Source: Candidatus Latescibacterota bacterium
GTDB taxonomy: Bacteria > Latescibacterota > UBA2968 > UBA8231
DNA: 55,498 bases
Direction of reading: 5' to 3'
NCBI GenBank assembly: GCA_020852055.1
Contig: JADZBP010000077.1
Coordinates: 1 to 55,498 of the forward strand
Part shown: in pieces, positions 39,375-49,932 of the stretch
Layout: each line of letters opens with the position of its first letter
Position numbering within the stretch: the stretch's first letter is position 1
Program-made: the position numbers and the translations under genes
Notes under the pieces: model-generated
The model's input: the letters and a program-made list of their open reading frames with translations, nothing else
What the model was told of the DNA's origin: nothing
Databases searched by the model: none

Positions 39375-39425
39375 GGTGGCTCGCTCTGGCTTTGGGGGCG
39401 GAAGGATCGGTGTCGAAGAGAGGTT

Positions 39426-39454
39426 ATTATTAAGTACAGAGCGGCGATTGTCAA
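39426..39454 (-). promoter_or_regulatory. strong sigma70-type promoter of lysA
   Basis: On the minus strand, consensus TTGACA (39454-39449), a 17-bp spacer and AATAAT (39431-39426) precede lysA by about 50 bp. This is among the best sigma70 matches in the window. Confidence 0.8.
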
Positions 39455-39489
39455 GGTATACCCGGGCGCCGAGGGTCTGCCGCGCCGCC

Positions 39490-39518
39490 TTGATCTTCTC
39501 TATGGCAGGGGTTATATT
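39490..39518 (+). promoter_or_regulatory. promoter of the tadA-tRNA unit
   Basis: TTGATC (39490-39495), a 17-bp spacer and TATATT (39513-39518) lie about 50 bp before the tadA start. The site diverges from the lysA promoter, with the two -35 boxes only about 35 bp apart, so both may respond to one regulator. Confidence 0.65.
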
Positions 39519-39569
39519 TATCTCTCTTAAAGCGGCGGGACGGGGTATTTTGCCTCTGCAGACACTCCT

Positions 39570-40051
39570 ATGAGCAACCCTCCCGATCCAGGCCGCGACG
39601 ACCTCTACTGGATGCGCCAGGCTCTCGAACTGGCGGCCGAAGCAGCCCGTCAGGGCGAGGTGCCCATCGGGGCGCTGGTAGTCCGGGATGGCCAGCCCAT
39701 CGGCAGAGGCATCAACGGTCTCGAAGGTTTCCAGGATCCCACGGCCCACGCCGAGATGCAGGCTATCCGCCAGGCAGCGGCGGTCCTGGGTTCGCGCCGC
39801 TTGCTTGGCACGGTGCTCTACGTAACCCTCGAGCCCTGCGCTATGTGCGCCGGCGCCGCGGTGCTGGCGCGGATCCCCCGGCTGGTTTTTGGCGCCTTCG
39901 ATCCCAAGGCCGGGGCCTGCGGGTCGCTGCGCAACCTGGCCCAGGACCCCCGCCTCAATCACCGCTGCAGCCTAGCGGGCGGGGTGCTGGCCGCCGAGAG
40001 TGCCGAAATGTTGAAAGAGTTTTTCGCCGGGCTCAGGTCCAAAGCACAATA

Positions 40052-40052
<1 letters not shown>
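39570..40052 (+). CDS. tadA: tRNA adenosine(34) deaminase TadA
   Basis: TadA converts A34 to inosine in tRNA-Arg(ACG), letting one tRNA read three CGN codons. The 160-residue sequence carries the zinc site HAEM (H-A-E, about 60-63) and PCAMC (about 90-94), plus the FGAFDPKAGACGS and NH(R)C segments specific for TadA. The last base of the TAG stop codon is also the first base of tRNA-Ser(CGA), so the mRNA and the tRNA overlap by one nucleotide. Processing of the tRNA would cut the tadA message exactly at its stop codon. The ATG at 39570 is used; only a weak SD is visible. Confidence 0.94.
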
Positions 40053-40141
<89 letters not shown>

Positions 40142-40187
40142 TAGTCAGCAGCAAAGGTTGCAAGCGGGTTTCACCGGTTATGCGGTT

Positions 40188-40278
40188 GGAGAGATGGCCG
40201 AGTGGTCGAAGGTGCACGACTGGAAATCGTGTGTAGAGCGAACCTCTACCGAGGGTTCGAATCCCTCTCTCTCCGCCA
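40188..40278 (+). tRNA. tRNA-Ser (anticodon GGA)
   Basis: The acceptor stem GGAGAGA/TCTCTCC, a long variable arm and the anticodon GGA at 40222-40224 identify a serine tRNA that reads UCC/UCU. CCA (40276-40278) is encoded. It lies 47 bp after tRNA-Ser(CGA). Confidence 0.95.
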
Positions 40279-40302
40279 TTTTAAATTTTCACCGTTCTGC
40301 GT

Positions 40303-40378
40303 GGGGCAGTAGCTCAACTGGGAGAGCGCCAGGTTCGCAATCTGGAGGTCGTGGGTTCGATCCCCATCTGCTCCACCA
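40303..40378 (+). tRNA. tRNA-Ala (anticodon CGC)
   Basis: The acceptor stem GGGGCAG/CTGCTCC contains the G3-U70 wobble pair that is the alanine identity element. The anticodon loop TTCGCAA gives CGC (40336-40338), reading GCG. CCA is encoded and followed at 40380-40386 by seven T residues. Confidence 0.95.
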
Positions 40379-40393
40379 CTTTTTTTACAGCCC

Positions 40394-40668
40394 TGAGGTC
40401 GTGCTAGATGGGGAGATAGCGGTGCCCTGCACCCGCAATCCGCTATAGCGGGGTCGAATTCCCCTCTAGAGGTCCTCGTGCTTCCCCTCCAAGTGGCGAA
40501 GAAAAGCGTCGAAGGTCAGATTCTGCGCAACGAAAGGCTTCCGAACCCCGTCAGGACCGGAAGGTAGCAGCGGTAAGAATGTCCTTTCGTGTGCCGTAGA
40601 GGTGTCTGGCCTGAGCTGATTGCAGCCAGGAGGAGAGGGGGTCGGGATCGAAGGGGGGTGCACGACCT
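40394..40668 (+). ncRNA. ffs: signal recognition particle RNA, large (Alu-domain) type
   Basis: Domain IV is plain: CCGTCAGG-ACC-GGAA-GGT-AGCAGCGG around the GGAA tetraloop at 40559-40562, the Ffh-binding hairpin. Upstream, GGTGCCCTGCACCC, GCAATCCGCTATAGCGGGG and TCGAATTCCCCTCTAGAGG match the 5' Alu domain of Bacillus-type SRP RNA as I remember it. The ends pair: GGTCGTGC (40397-40404) with GCACGACC (40660-40667). The RNA of about 275 nt therefore has the full long form instead of the roughly 110-nt 4.5S form of most Gram-negatives. It directs the ribosome-SRP complex to the membrane; the Alu domain may slow elongation. Exact ends are inferred from the terminal helix. Confidence 0.9.
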
Positions 40669-40674
40669 TTTTTT
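40660..40674 (+). terminator. likely 3' termination point of SRP RNA
   Basis: The 3' strand of the terminal SRP helix (40660-40667) runs straight into seven T residues (40668-40674), 30 bp before dnaX. Local hairpins are weak, so termination would rely on the folded RNA itself. Confidence 0.45.
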
Positions 40675-40703
40675 ATCCTACACGCGGCCGAGACCCCGAG
40701 CAC

Positions 40704-42404
40704 ATGGCTTATCAGGTAACCGCACGCAAATGGCGGCCGCGCCGCTTCGACCAGGTCGTTGGTCAGGAGCACATCACCACCACCCTGAAGAACGCCCTGT
40801 CCTCCGGCCGCATCGCCCAGTGTTACCTGTTTTGCGGCTCGCGCGGGGTGGGCAAGACCACCACGGCCCGCATCCTGGCCAAGGCCCTCAACTGCGCCCG
40901 CCGCGACGGGGCCGATCCCTGCGACGAATGCCCCTCCTGCCGCAGCATCGCCGAAGGCACCAGCATGGACGTGCTGGAGATCGACGGCGCCTCCAACAAC
41001 AAGGTCGAGGATGTGCGCGAGCTGCGCGAGGTGGTGCGGTACGCCCCCACCGAAGGCAGCCATAAGGTCTACATCATCGACGAGGTGCACATGCTCTCCA
41101 CCTCGGCCTTCAACGCGCTGCTGAAGACCCTGGAGGAGCCGCCGCCGCACGTGGTGTTCGTCTTTGCCACCACCGAGGTGCAGCAGGTCCCCGAAACCAT
41201 CCTCTCGCGCTGCCAGCGTTTCAACTTCCGCCGCATCCCCGCTGGCCAGATCGCCCGCCACCTGCAGGCCATCGCCCAGGCCGAGGGCATTGCCGCCGAG
41301 GAGGAGGCCCTCTTCCTGCTGGCCGGGCGGGCCGACGGGTCGCTGCGCGACGCCGAAAGCCTCTTCGACCAGGTGATTTCCTTCGACCAGCAGCAGATCT
41401 CCTCCGCCGGGGTGCACCAGGTCCTCGGGCTGGTGGACCGCAGTGCCCACTTCGAGTTGATCGGGGCCCTGGCCGCCGCCGATGCGGTGCGGGTGCTGGA
41501 TCTGGTTGCCGCAGTGATCGACGAGGGCGGCGAGGTGGAGGAGTTCACCCTGGGGCTGGTCGAGCACCTGCGCCACCTGCTCTTCGTCAAGGTGCAGGGG
41601 GGCGCTGGCGCCCTGGATGTGGCCGAGGCCGACCGGGCCCGCTACGAGCAACTGGCTGGCCTTTTCGGCGAAGAAGATCTGATGCGCATGATGCGGGCGG
41701 TGCTCGACCTGGCCGGCGAGTTGCCCCATTCCCTGCAGCCGCGCTTCCGGACCGAACTGGCCCTGGTGCGCCTGGCGCGTATGGGTCGGGCGGTAGAGGT
41801 GGGACAACTCCTGGCCCGCCTCAAAGCCCTTGACCTGGGTCCGGGCGAGGGCGGCAGCCCGGCCCCGCCAAGGGGACCGGCCCCGGCAATGGCCGCCAGA
41901 AATGAGGGTGCCCCGCCGCCGGCCCGCAGCGCTAGTGTTTTGCCGGCCGCGCCCGCCCGTTCCGCCGGGCCGTCGATCCTGCCGCCCCGGAAAAGCGCGG
42001 CCGAGCCGGCCCAGGCCCCACCGGCGCCCCAGGCCCCGCCTGCTCCGCCGCCGGCCGGGGGTGAGTTGAGCCTGGCCCGGCTCGAAGCCGAATGGGAGGC
42101 GGTGGTGCAGGAAGTGCGCCGTTCCCATCCGCCCCTGGGAATTTTCCTGCAGGGGGCGGCCCTGGCCGGGCTCGAGGGCCGGTCGCTGCGCCTGAGTTTT
42201 GCCCCCGAGGATTCCTTTGCCAGCAAACAGGTGGAGAAGAACCGCGAGGTGGTCGAGGCCCTTTGTGCCCAGCGCTGGGGACAGCCGCTGCGCCTCGACT
42301 GTGTCGTGCGCGAGGGGGCGTCCCCGCCGGCCCGCCAAGAGACCCGTCAGGCCGACCCCACGCTCAAGTCGGTGTTGGACGCCTTCGACGGCGAGTTGGT
42401 CTGA
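40704..42404 (+). CDS. dnaX: DNA polymerase III subunit gamma/tau
   Basis: DnaX is the clamp-loader motor. The 566-residue product shows KWRPRRFDQVVGQEH (9-23), Walker A GSRGVGKT (45-52), a zinc module with C64, C73, C76 and C79, Walker B IIDEVHM (124-130) and the LSRCQRFNFRR sensor region. A Pro/Ala-rich linker (about 390-455) joins a C-terminal domain (about 456-566) similar to other tau tails. I see no A-rich slippery run for a programmed frameshift to gamma. The ATG at 40704 gives the conserved start; an in-frame start at 40620 lies inside the SRP RNA gene and was rejected. No ybaB/ebfC gene stands between dnaX and recR. Confidence 0.94.
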   Translation: MAYQVTARKWRPRRFDQVVGQEHITTTLKNALSSGRIAQCYLFCGSRGVGKTTTARILAKALNCARRDGADPCDECPSCRSIAEGTSMDVLEIDGASNNKVEDVRELREVVRYAPTEGSHKVYIIDEVHMLSTSAFNALLKTLEEPPPHVVFVFATTEVQQVPETILSRCQRFNFRRIPAGQIARHLQAIAQAEGIAAEEEALFLLAGRADGSLRDAESLFDQVISFDQQQISSAGVHQVLGLVDRSAHFELIGALAAADAVRVLDLVAAVIDEGGEVEEFTLGLVEHLRHLLFVKVQGGAGALDVAEADRARYEQLAGLFGEEDLMRMMRAVLDLAGELPHSLQPRFRTELALVRLARMGRAVEVGQLLARLKALDLGPGEGGSPAPPRGPAPAMAARNEGAPPPARSASVLPAAPARSAGPSILPPRKSAAEPAQAPPAPQAPPAPPPAGGELSLARLEAEWEAVVQEVRRSHPPLGIFLQGAALAGLEGRSLRLSFAPEDSFASKQVEKNREVVEALCAQRWGQPLRLDCVVREGASPPARQETRQADPTLKSVLDAFDGELV

Positions 42405-42424
42405 GGCCGATTATTATATATTTT
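42396..42424 (+). promoter_or_regulatory. possible promoter between dnaX and recR
   Basis: An unusually AT-rich stretch, ATTATTATATATTTTA (42410-42425), occurs in the 66-bp gap before recR. TTGGTC (42396-42401), a 17-bp spacer and TATTTT (42419-42424) fit poorly but could start recR expression independently. Confidence 0.3.
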
Positions 42425-42470
42425 AGGGGAGGGGTTCCGGCGCATCCGGGCCCTCCATGTTGAGGTGCGC

Positions 42471-43067
42471 ATGGGCCCTGTGGCTCTCGAAGAACTGATC
42501 ACCGCCTTTGCCAGGTTGCCGGGAATCGGGCGCAAAACGGCCCAGCGCCTGGCGTTCTACGTCATCAAGAGTTCGCGGGAGGAGGCCCAGGCCCTCTCCC
42601 AGGCCTTGTTGCGGGCCAAGGACGATCTGCTACCCTGCGCGGTGTGTTTCAACTTCACCGAGCGGGGGCAGGACCTGTGCGAGGTCTGCCGCAACCCGCG
42701 GCGCGACCGCCAGCTCATCTGCGTGGTCGAGGAGGCCAGCGACGTGCTGGTGCTGGAGCGCAACCAGTTGATGAGCGGCGTGTACCATGTGCTGGGTGGC
42801 GCGCTTTCGCCCCTGGACGGGATCGGCCCGGACGATCTGCGGATCAGCGAGTTGGTCGCCCGGGTGAAGCAGGACGGGGTGCGCGAGATTATCCTGGCTC
42901 ACAACGCCAGCGCCGAGGGCGACGCCACCGCCGAGTACCTCTCGCGACAACTGGCCTCGCTGACCAAGGTGACGCGCCTGGCCCGCGGCCTGCCGGTGGG
43001 AGCGGATCTGGATCTGGCCGACAAAGTGACCCTGGCCCACGCCTTGCAGGGCCGACATTCTTTTTGA
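42471..43067 (+). CDS. recR: recombination protein RecR
   Basis: RecR acts with RecF/RecO to load RecA at gaps. The 198-residue protein has an N-terminal HhH (LPGIGRKTAQRLAF, 16-29), the zinc finger C56-x2-C59...C70-x2-C73, a Toprim domain starting LICVVEEASDVLVLE, and the conserved GGALSPLDGIGPDDL. I chose the ATG at 42471, with TGAGG five bases before it; a GTG two codons earlier is also in frame. It precedes pgsA by four bases, linking repair and phospholipid genes in one transcript. Confidence 0.95.
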   Translation: MGPVALEELITAFARLPGIGRKTAQRLAFYVIKSSREEAQALSQALLRAKDDLLPCAVCFNFTERGQDLCEVCRNPRRDRQLICVVEEASDVLVLERNQLMSGVYHVLGGALSPLDGIGPDDLRISELVARVKQDGVREIILAHNASAEGDATAEYLSRQLASLTKVTRLARGLPVGADLDLADKVTLAHALQGRHSF

Positions 43068-43071
43068 CCCC

Positions 43072-43683
43072 ATGAAGTTGACCATGAACAGGTCCGAATT
43101 GATCAATCTGCCCAATTGCCTGACCATTTCGCGGATCTTCCTGACGCCGCTCTTCCTGATGATGCTGCTCTCCGACGCCTGGTTCTGGCGCAGCATGGCG
43201 CTGGTGGTCTTCGGTATTGCCTCGCTCACCGACTTCTACGACGGCCGGCTGGCCCGTTCGGGGAACCGGGTGACGGCTTTCGGCCGCTTCCTCGACCCGC
43301 TGGCCGACAAGATCCTGGTGACCTCGGCGTTGGTCGCTTTCGTCTGGGGGCGCATGGTCAACTTCTGGCTGGTGGCGCCGGTGGTGGTGCGCGATGTGCT
43401 CATCACCGGGGTGCGGCTCTACGGGCTCTATCACGGCCGGCAGATGGTCACCTCGCGCCTGGCCAAGTGGAAGACCGCTGTCCAGTTGGTCAGCATCGTG
43501 GTGATCCTCTCGCTCACCAGCATGCAGGAATTCCTGGACCGCTTCGGCCAGGATAGCGCCCTGGCTCTGGAAGGGGAATGGATTCCCCTCCTGACCAATG
43601 GCCTGATGGGCGCGGTGCTCTTCCTGACCCTGTTGTCAGGGGTGCACTACCTCTTTCGTCCCCAGTTCTATCGCAAGTCCTGA
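43072..43683 (+). CDS. pgsA: CDP-diacylglycerol--glycerol-3-phosphate 3-phosphatidyltransferase
   Basis: PgsA makes phosphatidylglycerophosphate, the first committed step to phosphatidylglycerol, in the inner membrane. The CDP-alcohol phosphotransferase motif D-x2-DG-x2-AR-x8-G-x3-D-x3-D is complete (D54, D57, G58, A61, R62, G71, D75, D79). The protein has 203 residues, with NLPNCLTISRIFLTPLFL at the N terminus and several membrane helices. An in-frame ATG at 43084 is an alternative start; neither has a strong SD. The neighbouring pgpA encodes the next enzyme, which strengthens the assignment over phosphatidylserine synthase. Confidence 0.9.
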   Translation: MKLTMNRSELINLPNCLTISRIFLTPLFLMMLLSDAWFWRSMALVVFGIASLTDFYDGRLARSGNRVTAFGRFLDPLADKILVTSALVAFVWGRMVNFWLVAPVVVRDVLITGVRLYGLYHGRQMVTSRLAKWKTAVQLVSIVVILSLTSMQEFLDRFGQDSALALEGEWIPLLTNGLMGAVLFLTLLSGVHYLFRPQFYRKS

Positions 43684-43701
43684 ACGCCCTTCCCAGGGCA
43701 G

Positions 43702-44178
43702 GTGAATCCCGTGAACTTCCTGAACAAAGCCCTGGGCACGGTGTTTTTTTCAGGGTACGCCCCCCTGGCTCCGGGGACCGCGGGAAGCGCCGTCGTTGCC
43801 CTTCTCTACTACTGTTTTGCCGCTCAACTGGATACCGCCGGCTGGGTCGTGGTGTTGGGGCTGGTTTTTGTGGTCGCCGTGTACACCGCCGAGATGCTGG
43901 CCAGGCAATGGGGGGACGATCCGGGCCGGGTGGTCATCGACGAGGCGATCGGGTTCCTGGTGACCGTGGCCTTTCTGCCCCACGGCTTCTGGATGGCGGT
44001 GAGCGGGTTTTTTATTTTCAGGGTTCTGGATATCCTCAAACCGCCGCCGGCCCGCCAGTTGGAGGCCTTACACGGCGGTTGGGGCATCGTATTGGACGAC
44101 GTGGCCGCGGGCATCTACGGCAATCTGCTCATCCGCCTGGGGCTGGCGATCTATCAGGGAGGAATCACCCATGGCTAA
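43702..44178 (+). CDS. pgpA: phosphatidylglycerophosphatase A
   Basis: PgpA removes the phosphate from phosphatidylglycerophosphate to give phosphatidylglycerol. The 158-residue membrane protein shows the family blocks [18 protein letters not shown] (12-29), VVIDEAIGF (about 77-85) and [16 protein letters not shown] (about 105-120), with about four hydrophobic helices. The start is GTG at 43702; a second GTG at 43711 with AGGTGA closer to ideal spacing is equally plausible. Its last eight bases overlap the start of recA. With pgsA it forms a two-step lipid unit. Confidence 0.9.
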   Translation: MNPVNFLNKALGTVFFSGYAPLAPGTAGSAVVALLYYCFAAQLDTAGWVVVLGLVFVVAVYTAEMLARQWGDDPGRVVIDEAIGFLVTVAFLPHGFWMAVSGFFIFRVLDILKPPPARQLEALHGGWGIVLDDVAAGIYGNLLIRLGLAIYQGGITHG

Positions 44179-45220
44179 GGCCGATGAGGGGCAGCGCAAG
44201 GACCAGGAAAAGAAGAAGGTCCTCGAGTCGACCCTGGCGCAGATAGAAAAGCAGTACGGCAAAGGGGCCATCATGCGCCTGGGCGACCAGGGCGGGCAGG
44301 TGGAGGTGGAGGTGATCCCCACCGGCTCCCTTTCCCTGGACGCGGCGCTGGGCACCGGCGGTTTTCCCCGGGGGCGTATCGTCGAGATCTACGGGCCCGA
44401 AGGGGCTGGTAAGACCTTGTTGTCGCTGCACGTCATCCGCGAAGCGCAGAAGCTGGGCGGCAATGCCGCCTTCATCGACGCCGAGCACGCCCTCGACATC
44501 AACTTTGCCCGCCGCATCGGGGTGGACGTGCAGAACCTGATCATCTCCCAGCCCGACAGCGGCGAGCAGGGTATGGAGATCGTCGATACCCTGGTGCGCA
44601 GCGGCGCCTTCGACGTCATCGTCGTCGACTCGGTGGCGGCGCTGGTGCCCCAGGCCGAACTCGAAGGCGAGATGGGGGACTCGCACATGGGCCTGCACGC
44701 CCGGCTGATGTCCCAGGCCCTGCGCAAGCTGACCGGCTCCATCAACCGCTCGCGCACCTGCCTGATCTTCCTCAACCAGCTGCGCATGAAGATCGGGGTG
44801 ATGTTCGGCAACCCGGAAACCACCACCGGCGGCCGCGCCCTGGCCTTCTACTCCTCGGTGCGCCTCGATATCCGGCGCACGGCCCGGGTCAAGGACGGCG
44901 AAGAGGATATCGGCAGCCGCACCCGGGTCAAGGTGATCAAGAACAAATTGGCCGCCCCCTTCCGCGAAGCCGAGTTCGATATCCTCTTCATGGGAGAACA
45001 CATCGGCATCTCCTACGAGGGGGATCTGGTCGATCTAGGGGTGGAGAAGGGGCTGGTGGATAAAAGCGGCACTTGGCTTTCCTATAACGGGGAGCGGCTG
45101 GGGCAGGGGCGGGACAACGCCAAGGACTTCCTGGCGACCCATCCCGAAGTGGCCGCCCATCTGGCCCAGAAGCTGCGGGCCGAGTTAGGTCTCAACCACC
45201 AGGCCAAGGACCCGGCCTGA
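44171..45220 (+). CDS. recA: recombinase RecA
   Basis: RecA forms filaments on single-stranded DNA, drives strand exchange and triggers the SOS response. The 349-residue sequence is full length: a 33-residue N-terminal helix region, Walker A GPEGAGKT (75-82), [10 protein letters not shown] (Walker B), loop L1 [18 protein letters not shown], loop L2 with [10 protein letters not shown], and a C-terminal domain. The P-loop reads GPEGAGKT where most RecAs have GPESSGKT, and L1 has His where Gln or Ala is common. SD AGGGAGGA lies eight bases upstream. The start overlaps pgpA, and recX follows; no LexA box was recognised, so regulation is unclear. Confidence 0.97.
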   Translation: MAKADEGQRKDQEKKKVLESTLAQIEKQYGKGAIMRLGDQGGQVEVEVIPTGSLSLDAALGTGGFPRGRIVEIYGPEGAGKTLLSLHVIREAQKLGGNAAFIDAEHALDINFARRIGVDVQNLIISQPDSGEQGMEIVDTLVRSGAFDVIVVDSVAALVPQAELEGEMGDSHMGLHARLMSQALRKLTGSINRSRTCLIFLNQLRMKIGVMFGNPETTTGGRALAFYSSVRLDIRRTARVKDGEEDIGSRTRVKVIKNKLAAPFREAEFDILFMGEHIGISYEGDLVDLGVEKGLVDKSGTWLSYNGERLGQGRDNAKDFLATHPEVAAHLAQKLRAELGLNHQAKDPA

Positions 45221-45239
45221 GCCCCTGAGGCTGATTGCC

Positions 45240-45714
45240 GTGGCCGAGGATCTGCAACAGGCCAGACAGCTCGCCCTACAGTACTTGGCCCGGGCCGACC
45301 GCTCGGCGCAGCAGGTGCGGCAGCGGCTGGAGCGGGCCTCCTTTCCCGAGCCGGTGATCGAACAGGTGCTGGCCGAGTGTGCGCAGCGGCGCTGGCTCGA
45401 CGACGAGCAGTTCGCCCGCCGCTGGGTTGGCTCGCGGCTCGAGAAGAAACCGGCCGGGTCCCGCCGCCTGGCCAGCGACCTGCAGCAGCGGGGCCTGGCC
45501 CCCGAGACGGTCGCGCGGGTCCTGGAGGAGTTCTCCGGGTCCCTGAACAACCCGGAGACGATGGTGGCCCTGCTGCGCCGGCAGCAAAGCCGCTACGCCG
45601 GTCTGGATGAACAGAAGGCCAAGAGGCGGATGCTCGATTTTTTGCGCCGGCGCGGCTACCCCGAGGACAGCGCCTGGCGCGCGGTGAATCAGGTCTGGAA
45701 AGAGATGGGTGAGG

Positions 45715-45734
<20 letters not shown>
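45240..45734 (+). CDS. recX: regulatory protein RecX
   Basis: RecX binds RecA filaments and modulates their activity. The 164-residue protein is made of helical RecX repeats: ALQYLARADRSAQQVRQRLERASFPEPVIEQVLAECAQRRWLDDEQFARRWV is the classic first repeat, followed by two more (SRRLASDLQQRGLAPETVARVL, KAKRRMLDFLRRRGYPEDSAWRAV). The start is GTG at 45240, 19 bases after the recA stop. The end overlaps the alaS reading frame. Gene order recA-recX-alaS is widespread in bacteria. Confidence 0.92.
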
Positions 45735-48330
<2,596 letters not shown>

Positions 48331-48346
48331 GCGCGAGGAGTCCTTC

Positions 48347-49093
48347 TTGGGCACGGTGTTCGAATACCTGATCGAGGTCAGACAGCGGCGCGGCGCCGGG
48401 TACCTGGTGCTGCTGGACCCGGACCGGCTGCCTCCCGAGGCGCTGGAGCAGCGGGCCCTGGCCTGCGCCGAAGCCGGGGCCGATGCCATTCTCATCGGCA
48501 CCAGCCTGATGTTCAGCGCCGCCCGCAACGCCGAGGCCTTTGCCCGGCTCAAGGCGCGGGTGAAGATCCCGCTGATCGGGTTTCCTGGGGACGCCGGCCA
48601 GCTGGTGCCCAGCGCCGACGCCTTGCTCTTTCTCTCGCTGATCAGCGGCCGCAACCCCGAATTGCTCATCGGCCAGCAGGTGCGGGCCGCACCGCTGCTC
48701 AAGGAGGCGGGCATCGAGGTGATCGCCACCGGGTACATGCTGGTCGAATCGGGCAGTCTGACCTCGGTGGAATTCATGAGCGGCACCCGGCCCATCCCGC
48801 GCCACAAGGCCGACATCGCCATGGCCCATGCCCTGGCGGCCCGGTACCTGGGTATGAAGATGGTCTACCTGGAAACCGGCAGTGGCGCCGGTGCCTCGGT
48901 GCCCGACGAGATGGTGCGGGCAGTGGCCGAGTACGCCGAACTGCCGGTGGTGGTGGGCGGGGGCATCCGCGACGGGCAGACGGCGCGGGCCAAGGTCGAG
49001 GCCGGTGCCGGCTTCGTGGTCACCGGCACGGTGGTGGAGGAGGATCACGGGCGGCTGCGCGAGCTGAGCGACGCCGTGCATATCAAGGGGTAG
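48347..49093 (+). CDS. geranylgeranylglyceryl/heptaprenylglyceryl phosphate synthase family protein
   Basis: This TIM-barrel prenyltransferase family joins a polyprenyl diphosphate to sn-glycerol-1-phosphate, the first ether bond of archaeal lipids. The 248-residue sequence has LLDPDRLP (D24), DAILIGTS (about 46-53), IPLIGFPGDAGQLVPSADALLFLSLISGRNP (about 74-104), VIATGYMLVE, YLETGSGA (E176) and VVVGGGIRDGQTA plus VVTGTVVEE near the end. The phosphate loops and the catalytic Glu are intact. It resembles the group found in archaea and Bacteroidota more than Firmicutes PcrB by its SLISGRN and GYMLVESG segments, judged from memory. The start is TTG with GCGAGGAG six bases upstream. No G1P dehydrogenase is in the window, so the glycerol-1-phosphate source is unknown. 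Confidence 0.9.
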   Translation: MGTVFEYLIEVRQRRGAGYLVLLDPDRLPPEALEQRALACAEAGADAILIGTSLMFSAARNAEAFARLKARVKIPLIGFPGDAGQLVPSADALLFLSLISGRNPELLIGQQVRAAPLLKEAGIEVIATGYMLVESGSLTSVEFMSGTRPIPRHKADIAMAHALAARYLGMKMVYLETGSGAGASVPDEMVRAVAEYAELPVVVGGGIRDGQTARAKVEAGAGFVVTGTVVEEDHGRLRELSDAVHIKG

Positions 49094-49101
49094 GGCGGGC
49101 C

Positions 49102-49917
49102 GTGACCGGAATGGTGGATATCCACAATCATGTCCTGCCGGATGTGGATGACGGGGCCGACTCGGTGGAGACCTCCCTGGAGATGCTGCGGCGGGCCCAG
49201 GCCGAGGGGGTCGAGGCGGCGGTGCTGACGCCGCACTTCAAACCCGAGGACGACCAGGAGAAGGCCGAGCTGCACCAGCAGCGCTTTGCCCAGTTGCAGG
49301 AGGCGGTGACCGGGGCGGGCATCCTGGTCCAGCTTTTCCTGGGGGCCGAGGTGGGGTTCCGCTTCGGGCTGGCCGAGGCGGCCGGCTGGCCGGGCATTGC
49401 CCTCGCCGGCAGCCGCTACGTGTTGGTGGACATGCCCCCGGGTCCGCTGCCCGGCGGGCTGGAAAAGGGTATGTTCGAGTTGCGCACCGCCGGTTTCCGG
49501 CCCATTCTGGGCCACCCGGAGCGCCACCGGCAACTGACCGGCGACGAACGCCAACTGGCGCGCCTGCGGGAGCAGGAGTTGCTCTTCCAGATCGACGCAG
49601 GCAGCCTGACCGGGCGTTTCGGTCAGCGCACCCAAGCGGCGGCCCGCCTGCTGGCCGAACGCGGCTGGGTCGAGTTCGTGGCCAGCGATGGGCACAATCT
49701 CGAAAAGCGGCCCCTCGCCCTGCAGTCGGCCCGCCAGTGGGTGGAGGAGACCTTGGGCGCCGCGGAGGCGCAATTGCTTTTTGTGGACAACCCCTGGCGC
49801 CTGGTGCGCGGCGAGTCCGTCGCCTGCCGCGAGGGCCGGGCCGGGGGGGCCGCCCGGCGCCCCGTTGCGAAACGGCGACAAGGCTGGCTGAGCCGGCTCC
49901 TGGGAACCTGGAGATAG
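49102..49917 (+). CDS. PHP-family tyrosine-protein phosphatase, CpsB/YwqE type
   Basis: The 271-residue protein contains the metal-binding PHP motifs MVDIHNHVLPDVDDGADS (4-21), VLTPHFKP (about 41-48), GAEVGF (about 81-86), LGHPERHR (about 136-143) and VASDGHN (about 194-200), the order and spacing of CpsB/YwqE protein-tyrosine phosphatases that control capsule polysaccharide export. A basic C-terminal tail (about 245-271) is extra. The start is GTG at 49102 or the in-frame ATG at 49111. No BY-kinase or polysaccharide export gene is near; the following genes are PTS components. Histidinol phosphatase is less likely given the IHNHVLPDVDDG signature. Confidence 0.87.
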   Translation: MTGMVDIHNHVLPDVDDGADSVETSLEMLRRAQAEGVEAAVLTPHFKPEDDQEKAELHQQRFAQLQEAVTGAGILVQLFLGAEVGFRFGLAEAAGWPGIALAGSRYVLVDMPPGPLPGGLEKGMFELRTAGFRPILGHPERHRQLTGDERQLARLREQELLFQIDAGSLTGRFGQRTQAAARLLAERGWVEFVASDGHNLEKRPLALQSARQWVEETLGAAEAQLLFVDNPWRLVRGESVACREGRAGGAARRPVAKRRQGWLSRLLGTWR

Positions 49918-49932
49918 GATGACAGACAAGGG

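Noticed and set aside
39375-39962. N-terminal extension of lysA by nearly 200 residues
   Set aside because: It would cross the consensus lysA promoter and run antisense through tadA; the conserved LysA start is at 39374.
40620-40703. Longer N terminus for dnaX
   Set aside because: It would lie in the SRP RNA gene and its terminal helix, and adds 28 residues unlike DnaX.
41900-42070. Possible separate gene or repeat in the Pro/Ala-rich part of dnaX
   Set aside because: It is the flexible linker typical of tau subunits and stays in frame.
40704-42404. Programmed frameshift in dnaX
   Set aside because: I looked for an A-rich slippery heptamer and found none; gamma may not be made this way.
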